From: Saussurea involucrata
Lineage: Eukaryota; Streptophyta; Magnoliopsida; Asterales; Asteraceae
Assembly (NCBI GenBank): GCA_033807775.1
Contig: CM066321.1
Span: forward strand, 250,034,422 to 250,098,421
DNA: 64,000 nt
Direction of reading: 5' to 3'
Below are positions 35,421-46,795 of this stretch, one piece after another. The position numbers were made by a program, and so were the translations under genes. The stretch's first letter is position 1; each line of letters begins with the position of its first letter. Below the pieces are notes generated by a model that had not been told where the DNA came from, ran no database searches, and was given only the letters and a program-made list of their open reading frames with translations.

Positions 35421-37608
35421 TGTAAAGCCCGTATCCCGGTATGTAATCTCTTGTTATAAATCCTTTTGTTTTAATTTTATTTTTTGTGGTTTCCGTTAAC
35501 GGGGTTAGACGAATTGGACCTAATCGTTAAAAATGTCGGAATTTTGGTTAGTTGCGAAAAGGTTTTTAGTTGAGGGACCATTTGTGTCAAGGGCCAAAAC
35601 ATACCTTGGTTTCGGCCCATGCAACCAAGAACCGAAACCCATATTATTTTGAGGGTGGGTGTCGTGAATTAGAAGCAAAGAAGAAGTAAGATTAGAAAAA
35701 AGAAAACCCTACGGCTTCTTCTTCCCCCCTTCCCTTTTGTTGTCGCCGGCCGGAGAAAGAAAGAGAGAGAGAGAGAGAAACCGAGAGAGAAAGAGAGCGA
35801 GAGTGGAGAAGAGGAGGAAGGAGGTCGCCGGCGTGAGAGAACCACCGTCGTTTCGGTCGGAAAAGTAGAGGAAGAAGGTCGCGTCAAGGTAAGTATTCCA
35901 TTCGTTTTATTTAAGGTTTTCTCGTCGGAAAATGGTAAACCGCCACCACCACCGCCGCAGCCACGGCTGCCGGCGGTGGGGCCGCCGCTGTACGCCGCCG
36001 GGTGACGGCAGGGTGGGTGCGTGTATGTGCGGGTGTGTGGGTGTATGCGGGTGTGAGATTGCGGGTGAGTCGGGACGGGCGGTGTTGAGAGGTTTCGTCA
36101 AGGGTGTTACCGTAACCACCGTCGCCGCCGTCAGCCACCACCACCACCGGAGGCGGCAGTGGGTGGTGCACGGCTGTTGTCCAGCCTAGGTTAACCTTTA
36201 TTCAGAAACTAGTATGCCTTCCGGGTCTGTTTGGGTTAAGCTATGGTTTAATGGGTTAATAAGCATTATTTGTCATTTCATGTGAATTACACAGTTTCTG
36301 CCACTGTTTTGGGAAAGCCATAACTTTATCTAGGGACATTGTATTGGGGTGAAATAAGTGCCAAAAGCTCCCATTCTGAGTCTAGTAAGTTTCTTATGTT
36401 TTACAGAAAAACCAGTTCGGACCATAGCTAGTGTCAAGTTGCTGTTTTGTACTGAAAGGTCCTGTTTTTTTCACTGTGCTGCAAGTCGGTTTTGTAAAAT
36501 CCATAGTAAATTGTAGAAAAATTGTTAGAGTGCGTGCGATATGTCCCTGGAACCCTAAGACATGGGAATTTGTGATTATCGTAAAATATTTCTGGATTTA
36601 TCAGTTTATAAGGGGTTAAACAGGTCCCGAATAGACCTGTGTGTTGAGAGTAAAAACTGGAAAATGTATTTTATAATTTAGTAGTCGTGGCTTTGGGTTG
36701 GGGCGTCACGTTGACATTTGTTAACACTTATTTAGGTGGAAAAAGGTGAGCTGGTGTTGGCCGGTTCGTGTTGGTGTTGAGGACATAAGCTTTGCTTTTG
36801 AGGTGAGTTCTCTCACTAAATAGGATGGGAATTATATTTGTGTTACTATAGCTCGAGTGTGATAGTTATGATTGTTTGCTGATATTATTGTGTTATGGGG
36901 TATATATAATTGTGTATATATATTGAACCGTGATTGATGTACTTCTTGATGGTTGTTCCAAGAGGTATATGTGTTTGTATAATAAGTTGCGATTATATCT
37001 TCTTGATGGTCGTTCCAAGGAGTATAAGGCTTATTGTTAATGGTGATATATTTTCTTGATGGTTGTTCCAAGAAGTATATGTGTTTGTATAATGAGTTGC
37101 GATTATATCTTCTTGATGGTCGTTCCAAGAAGTATAAGGCTTATTATTAATCGTGATATATTTTCTTGATGGATGTTCCAAGAAAAATATGTGCTGGTAT
37201 ATTTGGTGTATTTGGTATATATAAAATTGGGTGCAAGACGTGATTGCATGGTATGAGTTGGTTGCGATAACTAGCTGTTTAAGGGTGATGCTGATATAAT
37301 TGCGATCCTATTTATGGTTTGAATTCACTAAGCTTCGTGCTTACCCCTTCCCAATATCTTATGATTTCAGGTGCGAGTAGCAGTCGGGCATGACGGTACA
37401 CACGGGCGCAAGGCGAAGACTGTTTAAGTTAAATTTTTATTAAATTGGGATTTAATTATATAACTTTTCCGCTGCTTAACTTTGTCTGACGGTTTAAATC
37501 AACGACGTTTATTTTTATTGTAATGGGATTTGTTAACTTGTGGTTTGATTATAGTGAAATGCATTATTTTTGAAAATTTAAATTCCTTGTAATTTTGGGG
37601 ACGTTACA
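35421..37608 (+). repeat. Element F: solo LTR (2188 bp) of a family related to E
   Basis: Begins TGTAAAGCCCGTATCCCGG and ends GGACGTTACA as in E, with target duplication ATAGC at 35416-35420 and 37609-37613. No internal region remains, as expected after LTR-LTR recombination. It shares the GA-rich leader, the GTAAGT donor (about 35888), the GC-rich block and the second intron-like segment (36803-37370) with E. Overall it is clearly diverged, and the CTCGGTGGGA array is replaced by a different one. Confidence 0.92.
36940..37190 (+). repeat. Tandem array in solo LTR F
   Basis: Five copies of the core TTCTTGATGGTTGTTCCAAG (with small changes), at about 36950, 37000, 37055, 37110 and 37160. They are separated by AAGTATATGTG or AGTATAAGGCTTATT spacers. 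Period is close to 55 bp. Confidence 0.8.
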
Positions 37609-37816
37609 ATAGCTCACCCAACAGCTTTCCAACCTGTTAAGAGTAAATCATCAAGGGTATTTTCCTCAATGAGCCATAATTTAAATCCCAAACAACCCTT
37701 TTTCTGCTCTTATATTCCTTGACAATGGGGACATTGTCCATTTCAAGTTTGAGGTGGGGTAAGATTTGCCAAACACGTATTAAGGCAAACCTCACTGATC
37801 TTTCAGGAAGCTAAGT
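37609..37816 (+). other. Athila 3' noncoding strip between F and G
   Basis: Contains GGGGACATTGTCC, a small perfect hairpin (about 37727-37739), then AAGTTTGAGGTGGGG. Words of this kind are common near the 3' end of Athila and other gypsy elements. No gene. Confidence 0.5.
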
Positions 37817-38052
37817 TGTTAGAGCATTATTGTATTCAAGATTTACTGTAAAGTCAATGTACTGTATTAGTTCATAATGCCTTTATACCTTGTATGTTAT
37901 GGGTATAAATAGGCTTGTCTAGTTCATTTGTATGTAACAATCTAGAACACTTCATGCTTATTGTCATTTGTAACTCATTGATCAATATATGAATGACAAG
38001 TTTGCTCTCTAGATTCTCTCTCTATATTTGATTGCTAGATCTGGGTTTATCA
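37817..38052 (+). repeat. 5' LTR of element G (236 bp)
   Basis: TGTTAGAGCATT...GGGTTTATCA, with a TATA box at 37904-37911 (TATAAATA). The LTR is related to that of element H. Confidence 0.93.
37904..37911 (+). promoter_or_regulatory. TATA box of the G LTR
   Basis: TATAAATA followed by GGC, 88 bases into a short copia LTR; repeated in the 3' LTR. Confidence 0.6.
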
Positions 38053-38054
38053 AT

Positions 38055-38066
38055 TGGTATCAGAGC
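38055..38066 (+). other. Primer binding site of element G
   Basis: TGGTATCAGAGC, two bases past the LTR end: initiator-Met tRNA. Confidence 0.92.
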
Positions 38067-38639
38067 TAAACAGAAAATTCAAGCAGATCAAAGACCAAAT
38101 TGAAGATTTTTTACACTAAAGCTGAAGATTTCGGATCCTTCAGAGTTTACTGTTCATGATGATTTCTGACCCTTCTTCGATTACTATTCATCCAGAATTT
38201 GACTTTTCAGTCATTTTTGATCTTTTGGATTGAAATTTTACATCACTGAACTCGTTTTTCATCCCTGATCATCTTTAATACACGAGTTTCTACCAAATTC
38301 TGCATAAAATTCATCGAATTGATCATTTTACATCTGTTTGTTTGAAAAACTTGTTCTTACTGTTTTTGGATCAAAAGTCGATTAATTTGATCGATTTGGA
38401 ATTTGAAATCAACTAAGAAAGTGCGTGGATTCAAATTTCGAACAAATTTGTGCAAATTTCATAACAATTGATCAAGAATTGAAAAAGTTATGGCTAATTT
38501 AGTGATTTTTGGTGTTTAAGTGAAGGTTTCGGATCATTCATGAATATTTCGGATCATTCATAAGGATTTCGGATCACAAAGAGAAGTGATATTTGTTTAA
38601 GTTTTGGTTTCGGATCCTTCATTGTTTACTGTTCATCAT

Positions 38640-39045
38640 GGTTTCGAACCCTTATTGATCCGAATCCAAAGATTTCGAACCCTTATTGATCCGAATCCAA
38701 AGATTTCGAACCCTTAAGGAATCGAAACCAAAGATTTCGAACCCTTAAGGAATCGAAACCAAAGATTTCGAACCCTTATTGATCCGAGTCCAAAGATTTC
38801 GAACCCTTAAGGAATCGAAACCAAAGATTTCGAACCCTTATTGATCCGAATCCAAAGATTTCGAACCCTTGAGGAATCGAAACCAAAGATTTCGAACCTT
38901 TATTGATTCGAATCCATTGGTTTCGAACCCTTCTTGGTCCGAATCCATTGGTTTCGCACCCTTCTTGATCCGTAATCTGTTGGTTTCGGATCCTTATACA
39001 TCCGGATTCCGTGGTTTCGAATCCTTCTTGATCCGAATTCGTGTT
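38640..39045 (+). repeat. 31-bp tandem array in the G leader
   Basis: About thirteen units starting GGTTTCGAACCC or GATTTCGAACCC, spaced exactly 31 bp at 38640, 38671, 38702 and onward. The second half of the unit is either TTATTGATCCGAATCC or TTAAGGAATCGAAACC. Related single words (TTTCGGATCATTCA) precede it from about 38527. It lies between primer site and coding frame, in the packaging-signal region of a retroelement. Confidence 0.88.
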
Positions 39046-39227
39046 GATTAAAAAAAAAGAGTATTTTGAGAAAAAAATTTATTCCGAAATTTTTTCTATA
39101 GTGTTTTTCATACACTTTAAGAGGTTTTCAAAAAAAAAATTTATATAAATTTTTTTCAATAGTGTATTTTATACACTTTCTGCTTGATTTTCTGAAAGAT
39201 CAACTTCTAGCAATACCATAAAGAGAG

Positions 39228-40913
39228 ATGGGTTTGCAACAAACTCTTATAAAGGAGATTCCTCCAACTCCACAAGTTTTTGTTAAACCAAATAATGAAA
39301 TTTTGCAACAAGTTCTTATAACAGAAATACCTTCAACGCCACAAACTTTTGTTAAATCTAATAATGAAAGTTTGAAGCAAACCATTGTTAAATCCAGTGG
39401 TGAAGGTTTGAAGCAAAATTTTGTTAAAACTAATACTTCAAATCCTTCAACTCATCAAGATGACATGAAGGAGCTTCAAGGAAGTATAAAAGCATTGGAG
39501 GAAGAAAATGCAAATCTGAAGAGACAAATTTTAGACATTTCTTCTTCAAATGATAAACTTATTAAAAGAGTTACTGATCTTGACGTTTATATTGCAGATC
39601 TTGAAGCAAAGAGAGACAACTCAAGTCTGCACGATCAAATCGAGAATCTTCAAGAGAAAGTAACAACTCTTCAAAGAGAAAATGCTGATATGAAGAGTAG
39701 GGAAGAAAAGAGAGGGAAGTGAAACTTGCATTTACAAGCTAAATTAAAAGAAGTTCAAGATAAAAGAAAAAGTTTGGACAGTGAAAATGCTGATCTAAAG
39801 AGAAAACTGTCAAAATTTTCTCTTGAAGAAAAGAAAGAAACTGAGCTGAAATGTATAAAACTTTCAAAACAAGTTTCTGACTTTGAGAAAGTTTTATTTT
39901 TAGAAAAAGACAAGCTCGAAAAAGAAAGAGCTAAATTTGAAAGTGAACGAAAATCTTTCGAGATTAAAAGTTCTGAACTTTCCGTGAAAATCTCTGATTT
40001 AGAAAATCTTTTGGAAAAAGAAAGAAAAGATTTTGCGGAAAAGAAAAATCTCTTTGAAAAGGAAAGTAAAACCCTTAAAAAGAAAAATATGGAAATTTCC
40101 AGAGAGATTACTGATAAAAGAAAGTTTTTAGAAAAAGATTTTGAATCGGAACGCGAATATTTTGAAGATGCGATTCTTAATCTTACCAAAAGATTATCTG
40201 CTTTATCAACTGATATTATGAAGGATCAATTGATCAAATCTAATCTCCAAAAGAAATTTGATCTAATCTTTAAAGAGAAAAATGTTTTGATAAACAAAGT
40301 CAAAGAACTTGAAGACATCATTTTTAAATTTGATGTCTCAAATCAGGTCAATCCTGATACTAACTTTCAGACTCCATTTGTTATTTCAAATGATTCTGAA
40401 TGCTCTTTTAAAACTGCTTCAAGTTCAAGTTTTAAAAACATTCCTTCTAAACAATTTAATAGATCAACTGATTTCTCAAAAGATCAGATTCGTTTAACAA
40501 ATCTCTTCTATTATCATTTACTTGATAAATCGGATAAGGATTCAAATGTGCCTAAAGTTAATACTTCCAAAACTGAAGAAGTTCCAGTCTTCAAGAAGGT
40601 GAAGATGGAATGGAGAGTCAAAGGCACAACAATTTCGAAGAAAGAAGTGCCAAAATCTTCTGCATCCACATCAAAAGCAAAGAAGAACAATGTGCCGAAA
40701 GGTAAATCTTCTGCTAAACCTAATCCTATTCATTCCGCAAATCATCTGATTAGGTTGGCACATAAGAAAATCTGTTGTTCTTACTGTGGATCAAATGATT
40801 TTGTACATAAAGATTATACTTCTTATTGGTACGGTACTTACAGTATTCCTAATAAGAAATCTACACCTAACACACTAGGACCCAAGTGCCGTTGGGTACC
40901 AAAATCTGCTTAA
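39228..40913 (+). CDS. Coiled-coil Gag-tail protein of element G, one in-frame stop
   Basis: The ATG at 39228 starts MGLQQTLIKEIPPTPQVF. A threefold repeat of a TLIKEIPPTPQ/VKSNNESLKQ-type motif is followed by long heptad-like Lys/Glu/Leu-rich coiled coils (about residues 80-350). Then comes a Ser-rich linker and FKKVKMEWRVKGTT, a zinc-like CCSYCGSNDFVHKDY, and GPKCRWVPKSA at the stop. The last block matches the end of copia Gag proteins. The capsid domain is absent. A TGA at 39720-39722 interrupts an otherwise continuous frame of 562 codons. The final Cys of the knuckle is Tyr here. The protein may act in RNA binding or particle assembly; this is inferred from the Gag tail only. Confidence 0.75.
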
Positions 40914-43476
40914 TCTGTTTTATAGGTTCATCATGTGTTGTGCTGAATGTTACATGTATACCACACACATGATTGAAAACAGAAGAGAAGCGGTGAATTT
41001 TTTTGAAGAGTATATGTACCATTAAGGGGGAGCAAAGATCTGTGGCTTCTAAACATCTCAGTTTAGAACCCGTGCTTCAACGACTATGGCTTCTGAACAA
41101 TTCAGTTCAGGACCCGTACTTCAAAGACTAAGACTTCTAAACAAATCAGTTTAGAACTCATACTTCTCAGGTGATATCCTTAACTGTCACATCTTTCTGT
41201 TTCAAGGAACAAGTGGTGAAAGGTAACATTGCATTATGTTTTATTTCTACTGCTTTGAATGTTTGAATCTTTACAAATTTAATTCAATGAGATGAAATTT
41301 TTTTAATTTTCATTCCATGAATGAAATGTGTGTCAAGGGTGATTTTACAAGTGTTTTTGTATTATCTGAGTTATATTTGTTTCATCTTTCACTTCTGAAA
41401 TAAATCGAAAGGTCAGCAAAACATGAATGAAATTATGCTGAATGCTCAAAATTATGGAAATCTGGACTTATATAGAATATAATGCTCAAAAAGTCTATTT
41501 GTCAAAATGATGGATGGAAACGAAAATATGGGGGAAGCACTATGTTTTAGAACCAAGTGATTGAGATAAAATTATGCACTATCATTTAGTTTGAAAGTTT
41601 GTACCTGTGGCCTTTCTGGTTTGGGAGAGTAAGTCCTAAGGGGCGCTAGACACCTAGTCCCTAAGATCAATTGGTCTGGGATCGGCTGACCCAAATCCTG
41701 CAATAGAACCAGATAGAAAGCCATGTTCTACTGGTACAAATGGGTTTAAGATATATCGATGTGGCCTTTCTGGTTTGGGAAATTAAGTTCTAAGGGGTGC
41801 TCGACACCTAGCACCTAAGACCAACTGGTCTGGGATTTGCTAACCCAAATCCTGCTATAGAACCAGATAGAAAGTCATGTTTAACGGTACATCTTATTCT
41901 TACTAAACTTTTTGATTAAAAGATGCCATTGAGCATAAAATCAAAAGATGCCAATGTGCACAAAATCAAAAGATGCCAATGAGCACAAAATTAAAAGATG
42001 CCAATGTGCACAAACATAAAATATGCCAATGAACGCACATCTCTTGAAACTTGGGAAAAATACAAAGTCGCGATAAACCCGTAAATTTGTGAAAATCCTG
42101 ATTTTGTACAAATAGTGTGAGTAGAGCAAAGTATTCTTATATGTTTTAGAATTGCATATGCTTGATGCTAATCATATTTCGCATGCTAGCACACTAAATA
42201 GATTTAATAAAGGGGTTGAAATTGAACATTTTTAACTTGATATGCAATGATGTCTTGTTTTTGAATCCAAACACATGCATTTGATTTCATTTGATTGAAA
42301 AATCTGGTATACTTCATTAAGTTGGATTTCTTTTGTAAAGCTTTCAAATGATCAAATGTTAGTAGTTATAAAATGAAGTTCAATGATTTTTTTCCTTGTA
42401 TAAATGTTTTCATTAAAGCACTGTATTTGAAATGAATAATTCTTTAATGAAATATGCATACTTTCAGGGGGAGAAAACAAATTGCTCCAGAATTATTATT
42501 TTTAGGGGGAGCAAGGTTATTCATTAAGGAGGAGATTGTTAGTAATACTCAGAAATGCGACTTAAATTGAAAAAGGTTTTCGATGATCATGATGCTCACT
42601 ATCATCGAAAAAGGGGGAGAAATGTTTAATTCAATTTCATGTCGAAGATAATTCAAGATCAAAGATATGAAGATACTAAGTTCAAGAAATAATTCAAAAT
42701 ACAAGAAGTCCAAAATTCGCATGCTGGATTCGGATTGTTCAAAATTGCATTGGTTTCGGATCATGTGAAGTCTGAAATGTTGCTGAATTTGGTTATCTTA
42801 GTTCTGAGAGTTTCGGAATGTGCTTACACCTAAAAGTTCAACAATGTGGATGGTTTCGCATCTCTCTATTCCTATCTCAAATGGTTTCAGATTCCATTTA
42901 TTTAGATTCGGCATGGTTTCGCATCCTTCATGATACGAATTCTCATGGTTTCGGACCCTACTTGATTCGAATTCCGTTGATTTCGTACTTGCCTTGATCC
43001 GGATTCCTTGATTTCGCACTCTACTTGATTCGAATCCCATGGTTTCGAACCCTTATTGATTCGAATCCCCATGATTTCGCACCCTTCTACATCCGGATTC
43101 CATGGTTTCGTATCCAACTTGATACAAAACGGATGGTTTCGCACCCTCTTGCATCCGAATTCTTATGGTTTCGCATCCTTCTTGGTCCGAGATCTGATGG
43201 TTTCGCATTCTACTGATCCAAATTCTCTTGATTTCGGATCTGTCTACATCCAAATTGATGGTTTCGGATCCTTTTAATATGAGAAAATTAATATGAGAAC
43301 TAAGGTTCTTGCATCAAGAAGGATACGAGAAGTTACTGTTTGTCAAAGACTGATAAAGCTGCAAAGATCTGTTTTTCATGTACAAGACTTGAAGATGGTT
43401 TGATAGAGTGTCTATTTGAGAAGATTGACTTTACAAAGAGCTGAAGACTGTTGTTATATTTTTAAATCTTGAATCC
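40914..43476 (+). other. Noncoding 3' internal region of element G, repeat-rich
   Basis: No supported gene. It contains a 154-bp tandem duplication starting at 41607 and 41761 (GTGGCCTTTCTGG...). A 26-bp array of AAAATCAAAAGATGCCAATG type lies at about 41935-42030, and a degenerate 31-bp array at 42840-43270. Five AGGGGGAG-like purine tracts occur before the real one. Confidence 0.8.
42840..43270 (+). repeat. Second, degenerate 31-bp array near the 3' end of G
   Basis: Some thirteen units with consensus near ATGGTTTCGCACCCTTCT plus TGATCCGAATTC, clearly the same repeat as at 38640-39045 but more diverged. Small frames on both strands through it are repeat artefacts. Confidence 0.8.
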
Positions 43477-43488
43477 AAAGGGGGAGAT
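43477..43488 (+). other. Polypurine tract of element G
   Basis: AAAGGGGGAGAT directly before the 3' LTR. Confidence 0.9.
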
Positions 43489-43724
43489 TGTTAGAGCATT
43501 ATTGTATTCAAGATTTACTGTAAAGTCAATGTACTGTATTAGTTCATAATGCCTTTATACCTTGTACGCTATGGGTATAAATAGGCTTGTCTAGTTCATT
43601 TGTATGTAACAATCTAGAACACTTCATGCTTATTGTCATTTGTAACTCATTGATCAATATATGAATGACAAGTTTGTTCTCTAGATTCTCTCTCTATATT
43701 TGATTGCTAGATCTGGGTTTATCA
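43489..43724 (+). repeat. 3' LTR of element G (236 bp)
   Basis: Same length as the 5' LTR, three C/T differences (two at TGTACGCTATG against TGTATGTTATG, one in the TTTGYTCTC word). Confidence 0.93.
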
Positions 43725-44196
43725 TAAGTGCTCTTTTTGTGCTTAAAAGTGTGTCAAAGACACCCAAATGTTAAAAAGAGACCAATGAGTCCACCTTATT
43801 CTTCAATATGAGATGAATGGCAGTAAAATTGTGCCATTGAGTGAACAAAGTGAGGGAGTGGAAAAAGGCTAAGCATCAAAAGCAAAGGAAAAGCCAAATG
43901 CATACCCAAATTCCAAACACAATATGCCTTGATGATTTTTGTTAAAACTAGGGAAGTACATGTTGGCTATGAGGGTGTGTTTATGTGCTTACATGAATAA
44001 ATTCGGTTTATGAAGGGCTATTGGTTTCATGCTACTCATGCTTTGAACAAGTTGTGCTAAAACAGTTGGTTTGCATTATGATTATGATTGAAACATGGTC
44101 TATTTTTTTTAGGTCTTAAGTCTTTTAGAAAATTGAGTCTTTCTTTCTATTTATTATTGTTGTTTGGGGACAAACAACGTTTTAAGTTTGAGGTTG
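43725..44196 (+). other. Athila 3' noncoding region and probable polypurine tract
   Basis: Resumes Athila sequence after G. It ends AAGTTTGAGGTTG just before the 3' LTR; that purine-rich end (about 44184-44196) is the likely plus-strand primer. No gene. Confidence 0.6.
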
Positions 44197-45971
44197 TGAT
44201 AGGGTTAATTTATTAACCCTATTTTAGCCGTTTTAATAGGTTTTTAGTCTGTTTTATTTGCCCAAAGTCCAAATTTGAGTCCTTTTTATTAGTTTTTTAG
44301 CATTTTCTGTGTTTTAGGTGTCATGCATGAATTAATGGTGTTTTGTGTACTTTTGGATCTTAATTGGGCCTGTTTTAAATGATTTCAGATTTGGGCTGGA
44401 CACTACTGTAGTGATGCTATAGGAATGGATGCTGCAGGAGTGCTGGAGGAGTGAGCAGTTGGGCCTTTTTGCTAATCTGTGGGCCGAAGCCTCTTTTGAA
44501 GACCAATGGGCTGAGTTGACTTTTGGAGGGGACAAGAAGTACATGGGACATCAGTCTCAATCACCAGCTTTTTATTGCTTTGTCTCCAATCAACTCCCCT
44601 ATATATAGATGGCTTGTTAACTCTTAGAATCACCCTTTTTTACTTGCTACAATTAATTAGTTTCTTGCATTTTGCTATCTAGCTTTTATTTACCTCTTAG
44701 TTGCTGTCTAGTTACCCCTTAATATTCAGACTTTTGGTTACGATTTCAGTGTATGCTAAAGCTTTCGGTTTCAAGTTTGAATCAAAGTAGTTCGAAGTAA
44801 TTTCTAGTGTTTGATTTCCAATTCTTGCAAAGTTTCAAAGTTCTCGATATTGTTCAAGTTGCTTACTTAAATTCTCAAGACTCGTTATTTTTAGTTTGGA
44901 GTTCCTTCCTTCTAAAATCCGTAAACTTTGGTCGTTTAAGTTAGTATTTCAAGTTCCAACGTTTTCAAGGCAAGTAGTAGTTTTGTGACGTAACTTGTGC
45001 GACAAGTTTCCATAACTTGGCGACCAAGTTACCACGATAGTTGGTTATTCTTGTTTCCTTACATCTTTAGTCCTTATTTCTGTCTTTATTTTCTTGTTGT
45101 TGAAATTCCTGCATTTTAATTTCCGTCTTTCCATTTCTGTAATTTACTTTCTTGCAATTTCCTTTCAGTATTTTCCATTTATGTCATTTACGTTTTTCAC
45201 ACCTTTCGAAAGAAGAAATCAAGCCATGATGGGCTAATCGCCTGAGCTTGGGGTGTAAAGCAAAGTTTAGATGTAAAATCTGTGTGAAAGTGAAGAGGTA
45301 TATTGAATATAACATTGTATTTGAGTATTCGTTTCAGGTGATTAATCTTACATTGAAGATTACATTTAATTAACTGACAACTAATTTTATGTATGAAAAT
45401 GCATTAACATCCAGTGTTAAGGTTAAGTTTAATTAACTGAAATGATAAGAGAAGACTACTAAATAGTTTTAGTGCCTGACAAGTACTATACTCTAACGGG
45501 GTAGGATGGTAACACTGTGTTGTGCTAGGATTCACGAAGTCTAACATAAATGATATCGTATCGATAGCACGTTGACCAGTGTGTACTTTTGGGAGGCCGT
45601 TTGAACCGATAGTTGGTACTGTGGCAGTCCTATAGCACTTGTGCTGGAGGACTGGCCGAATGTTATAATACCTCTTTGCTGAATCACTTATTCTCATCTT
45701 TATGGAGCTTTGCACCCTGTGCTTCTTCTCTAGAATTGATTTTTAGTTGATAACTCAAACCAACCAATCAAACAATCTGTTTTCGAATTCGCCATCTGAA
45801 ATCGGTTTTTAAAGACTGGACTTTTGAAAAGCTTTCACAAGTTTTCCCTGTGGATCGATATCTGGTATTTTTACCATTATTATTTGTTACGAGACGATAG
45901 TAGTTCGAGGTGTATACTTGCACTGAGTTCTATTTTAAGTGAATCTCTAAGGTTGCATAAATCTTACAACA
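44197..45971 (+). repeat. 3' LTR of Athila C (1775 bp)
   Basis: Begins TGATAGGGTTAATT and ends CTTACAACA; pairs with 18678-20451. GAAGC follows at 45972. Confidence 0.94.
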
Positions 45972-46318
45972 GAAGCCTTGGAGAAGTCCTCTGCGACGGA
46001 GGCGGAATTAGGAGCAACTAAGGCTTCCCTGGCCAAGGGCGAAAAGCAGGTCGGGGACCTTAGTTCGCTTATGGAGGCGAAGGGGAAGGGGAAGGAGGTC
46101 GTCTCCTTGGAGGAGCGACTCCTGTCCTTTGAAGCTTTAACCCGTTTGAGGGTTAAAGCGGCGATTATGCGTCACCATTTACGGGGGTTAAACCCTATGA
46201 CTGGAGCCGAAGAAGAGGTCAAAACCTTCTTGGAGCAAGTCGGGGACGAGGAAGAACTCGACCAAGAAGACAAGCTCGAAGAAGAGGACCCGACTGACGC
46301 TGAAGTCGACGTAACTGG

Positions 46319-46559
46319 TAGGCATGGCAACGGGGCGGGGACCCCCATCCCCGGCCCCGGTTTGTAATACCATCCCCCGGCCCCGGCCCCGCCCCGGTTT
46401 GTGATACCCTCCCCCGGCCCCGGTCAAACCCCGGTCAACCCCGGTCAACCCTTAATTACTAATAAAATATATAATTTTTTTTAATATATATATATATATA
46501 TTTAATAAAAATATACATTTTTTAATATATATATATATATATTTAATATAAATATACAT

Positions 46560-46628
<69 letters not shown>

Positions 46629-46795
46629 GGGTCCGGGGCGGGTCGGGGACCCCCATCCCCGGCCCCGTCCCCGGTTTTCTTAAATGGGGAATCCCCGGCC
46701 CCGGCCTCGGTACCCGGTTTGGCGGGGAATCCCCGGCCCCGATCGGGGCGGGTGGACCGGGTTTCGGGGCGGGGCGGGGCAATTTGCCATGCCTA
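46319..46795. mobile_element. hAT-type MITE (477 bp)
   Basis: Terminal inverted repeats TAGGCATGGCAA and TTGCCATGCCTA. The 8-bp target duplication GTAACTGG lies at 46311-46318 and 46796-46803. An 8-bp duplication and T/CAGG-type ends fit the hAT superfamily. The arms are extremely G/C-rich (GGGGCGGGGACCCCC-like words) and the centre is (AT)n. No coding capacity. Confidence 0.9.
46475..46626. repeat. AT microsatellite in the MITE centre
   Basis: Three TA-dinucleotide runs, the longest at about 46567-46625, separated by TTTAATAAAAATATACATT spacers. Confidence 0.9.

Larger units (their letters stand above)
37817..43724 (+). mobile_element. Element G: non-autonomous Ty1-copia element without pol
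   Basis: LTRs of 236 bp each (37817-38052 and 43489-43724) differ at three positions by eye, all C/T. Target duplication is TAAGT (37812-37816 and 43725-43729). It has an initiator-Met primer site and an AAAGGGGGAGAT polypurine tract. The internal 5.4 kb holds a 31-bp array, one coiled-coil frame, and 2.5 kb of noncoding sequence with further repeats. No protease, integrase, RT or RNase H motif is present. It would need proteins from another copia element. Confidence 0.9.
18678..45971 (+). mobile_element. Element C: Athila Ty3-gypsy retrotransposon hosting B, F and G
   Basis: LTRs at 18678-20451 and 44197-45971. The target duplication is GAAGC at 18673-18677 and 45972-45976. The Asp-tRNA primer site and Gag/Pol motifs are diagnostic of Athila. 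Without nested B, F and G and their duplications it is about 11.4 kb, normal for Athila. Gag-protease is intact once B is ignored, pol has frameshifts and a stop, and the third (env-like) frame is reduced to a short piece. It lies in the antisense gene of D. Confidence 0.94.

Noticed and set aside
38640..39045. Regular 31-bp spaced repeats that could suggest a CRISPR array
   Set aside because: Units are contiguous with no unique spacers, in a plant retroelement leader; it is an ordinary tandem array.
46567..46625. Long (AT)n run as a possible matrix-attachment or fragile site
   Set aside because: It is the centre of the MITE and needs no separate explanation.
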